DNA of 9,021 bases, taken from assembly GCA_025457805.1 (NCBI GenBank), contig JALOTR010000074.1, positions 1 to 9,021 of the forward strand, in the 5' to 3' direction. The notes below the pieces were generated by a model that ran no database searches, had not been told where the DNA came from, and saw only the letters and a list, made by a program, of their open reading frames with translations. Shown piece by piece: positions 7,929-9,021 of the stretch. The stretch is from Akkermansiaceae bacterium. GTDB taxonomy: Bacteria; Verrucomicrobiota; Verrucomicrobiia; Verrucomicrobiales; Akkermansiaceae. The position numbers and the translations under genes are program-made. Each line of letters starts with the position of its first letter. The stretch's first letter is position 1.

Positions 7929-8567
7929 TCACCCTTCCTTCCGCCAGATCCCTGCTTTATCCCGTTTCGCTTTGCTCTCCAGCTTCCTCAAATCCTTCAT
8001 GAATTGTTCCCTCGTTTCCTTCTCCCCATCGCGTTGCAAATCTTTTTCGGGCCAGGGGGCGGGCTCGCCGTATGCCCGGGCCAATCCCGCTTCCAGCAGC
8101 AACTCGTGCAGCCATCGGCGTGCACCGCTCTGATCCGTCACTTCGATCAGGACATAATGCCGCTGACGGCGACCCTTGTTCTTTTGGACTTCCTCCCCCA
8201 AACGACCAAACGTGAAAACCTTGGGTTTGCCTTTTTTCAGAAGCCGCTCCGTCAACTCCGCCGCCTTCTTTCCCCATGCCGGGATCTGTTCCGCCGGCAC
8301 TCCGAAATGTTTCGCCTGCTCTTGAATCCGTTCCCAGACCAATGGGTCTTTGGGGTCGCTCTCCGGACAATCCACGCCATACAGGCGATAGGTGCGCTCC
8401 AATCGCCTTCCTTTTTCTCCATCCACGGTCATTCCGAAACTGTCGCCATCCGCTTGGACCTCCGGATTGAGTTCGGGTTTTATTGGTTCCTCCCATTTTC
8501 TGGGAGCTGCCCAAGATGAAGCAGCCATGCAAAGGCAAAGGAACCACGCGGTGAGAATACGTTTCAT
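7929..8567 (-). CDS. Secreted thermonuclease-like (SNase-fold) nuclease
   Basis: 212 residues from the ATG at 8567. This start gives a signal peptide (MKRILTAWFLCLCMAASSWA, cleavage near residue 20); the frame extends upstream to 8630, but that extension lacks leader character and runs through a strong hairpin. The SNase active-site pattern is intact. D42 lies in DGDS, and R61, D66 and E69 in 'YRLYGVDCPE' correspond to Asp21, Arg35, Asp40 and Glu43 of staphylococcal nuclease. R136, before HYVLIEV, is the best candidate for Arg87. The C-terminal 'ESKAKRDKAGIW' is a family hallmark. Members are Ca-dependent endonucleases cutting DNA and RNA; secretion suggests nutrient scavenging or extracellular DNA turnover. 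An extra charged helical stretch (about residues 73-105, WERIQEQAKHFG...WGKKAAEL) makes the CPE-to-beta-barrel spacing longer than in the classic enzyme. Convergent with the giant gene, and apparently monocistronic. Confidence 0.9.
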   Translation of the reverse strand: MKRILTAWFLCLCMAASSWAAPRKWEEPIKPELNPEVQADGDSFGMTVDGEKGRRLERTYRLYGVDCPESDPKDPLVWERIQEQAKHFGVPAEQIPAWGKKAAELTERLLKKGKPKVFTFGRLGEEVQKNKGRRQRHYVLIEVTDQSGARRWLHELLLEAGLARAYGEPAPWPEKDLQRDGEKETREQFMKDLRKLESKAKRDKAGIWRKEG

Positions 8568-8587
8568 GAAGGTGGAAATGGAATATG

Positions 8588-8616
8588 GCGACACAGGCGG
8601 ATAGCGCCTTTGTCGC
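8588..8616. other. Long inverted repeat in the nuclease leader
   Basis: Arms 8588-8599 and 8605-8616 pair at 11 of 12 positions (single mismatch 8594/8610), with the 5-nt loop GATAG at 8600-8604. It starts 21 nt upstream of the nuclease ATG on that gene's transcribed side, so it could form a stable hairpin in the 5' untranslated RNA. It may regulate translation or transcript stability, serve as an operator, or be another REP-like insertion. The sequence shows the structure but not its role. Confidence 0.65.
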
Positions 8617-8640
8617 ACCTTGCCGAGCAAAGACTGGGCC

Positions 8641-8707
8641 TAAGGAGCGGCGACCTTACTGTCGCCTCTTCCGTGTGCATGAGGGACAGTAAGTTCCCTC
8701 CTCCTTA
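8641..8707. repeat. REPIN-like inverted hairpin pair with TAAGGAG/CTCCTTA ends
   Basis: The outer ends TAAGGAG (8641-8647) and CTCCTTA (8701-8707) are perfect inverted repeats. The left arm is a type-A hairpin (GGCGAC-CTTACT-GTCGCC). The right arm is GAGGGA-C-AGTAAG-T-TCCCTC, whose loop is the reverse complement of the left loop. From 8638 to 8682 it matches 7531-7575 at 43 of 45 positions, so the conserved unit includes the GTGCATGA downstream of the hairpin. It sits upstream of the nuclease gene. Confidence 0.75.
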
Positions 8708-9021
8708 TCAAGGCCCGCTTCGGACGGAGGTATCTTTGCAGGTAATCCAGACGAGGTTCATTCCATCAAATGACGGCAAATTGTCGTCTGCATTCTCTCG
8801 AGCTCGCGTTGGTTGTGGGCGAGTATCTCATTCCCCCACAAACCCTCTGCCATGCTTGAACATGCTTCCGCCAGCGCTTCGCCAAGCTTCTCCTTCGTCA
8901 AGCCTGTGGCAGCCCGCACCATCCATTCTGTTCATGCTGAATGGCACAGCATTACTGCAACTGTCAAGGAGCCACACAAATGCACACACACACCCGATGC
9001 TCTGGACGTCCACCGACAGCA
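8708..9021. other. Region at window end with no confident gene
   Basis: About 310 bp without an assured gene. It contains a possible 54-codon minus-strand ORF at 8758-8922, and a short CA-dinucleotide run around 8982-8993. A 61-codon minus-strand frame (8828-9013) overlaps it and shows a Cys/Trp-rich composition with no family feature. The region may be a gene remnant or the start of an intergenic stretch continuing past the window. Confidence 0.4.
8758..8922 (-). CDS. Possible small helical protein or gene remnant, 54 aa
   Basis: ATG at 8922 to TGA at 8758-8760. The product contains TGLTKEKLGEALAEACSSM and ends ELERMQTTICRHLME. Its composition is protein-like: amphipathic helices, mixed charge, and third codon positions mostly G or C. 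The overlapping frames here lack this character. In the same frame a TGA lies only a few codons upstream of the ATG, so it may be a free-standing small gene or the C-terminal remnant of a decayed one. No ribosome binding site is clear, and I do not recognise the family. Confidence 0.3.
   Translation of the reverse strand: MVRAATGLTKEKLGEALAEACSSMAEGLWGNEILAHNQRELERMQTTICRHLME

Noticed and set aside
7629..8133. Short open frames crossing the hairpin-repeat region on both strands
   Set aside because: They translate the repeats themselves or run antisense into the nuclease gene, and show no protein family signal.
8568..8630. N-terminal extension of the nuclease from 8630
   Set aside because: It would place charged residues before the signal peptide and encode the strong 8588-8616 hairpin. 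The ATG at 8567 gives a normal secretion leader.

Overview
The window is GC-rich bacterial DNA that most resembles a free-living member of the Verrucomicrobiota (PVC superphylum, perhaps Luteolibacter- or Haloferula-like). This placement is an inference. It rests on a very large secreted beta-helix protein built from 'choice-of-anchor Q' modules, a C-terminal DxDGDG plus 'YRLEQSATL...LFYRV' tail of a kind common in Verrucomicrobia, a sialate O-acetylesterase-type hydrolase, and intergenic DNA full of short hairpin repeats. No ribosomal RNA, tRNA, CRISPR array, transposase or phage gene was seen.

Layout. (1) 1-621, plus strand: 3' part of a sialate O-acetylesterase/SASA-family gene, cut by the window start and apparently short at its C-terminus. 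(2) 622-904: intergenic, with a strong hairpin at 652-670. (3) 917-7423, plus strand: one gene of about 2,168 codons for an exported protein. It has a signal peptide, a LamG-like jelly-roll, five consecutive right-handed beta-helix modules each closed by a choice-of-anchor-Q-like motif, an Ig/cadherin-like insert between modules 2 and 3, and the C-terminal tail. (4) 7424-7928: a convergent intergenic region made mostly of hairpin repeats, including a 96-bp tandem repeat (about 2.5 copies) and two inverted hairpin pairs. (5) 7929-8567, minus strand: a secreted staphylococcal-nuclease-like (thermonuclease) protein with a long hairpin in its leader. (6) 8568-9021: a further REPIN-like inverted hairpin pair at 8641-8707 and one doubtful small minus-strand ORF at 8758-8922.

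How they may work together. All three confident products belong to the polymer-degrading or surface-interaction repertoire: deacetylation of glycans, a giant surface or secreted repeat protein, and extracellular nuclease activity. Nothing in the spacing or orientation ties them into one operon. The esterase and the giant gene share a strand but are separated by about 290 bp containing a hairpin, and the nuclease is convergent. I see no evidence of a defence system or a new multi-gene system. The most unusual content is the architecture of the giant protein and the hairpin-repeat families, in which the head and loop are conserved while the stem is exchanged.
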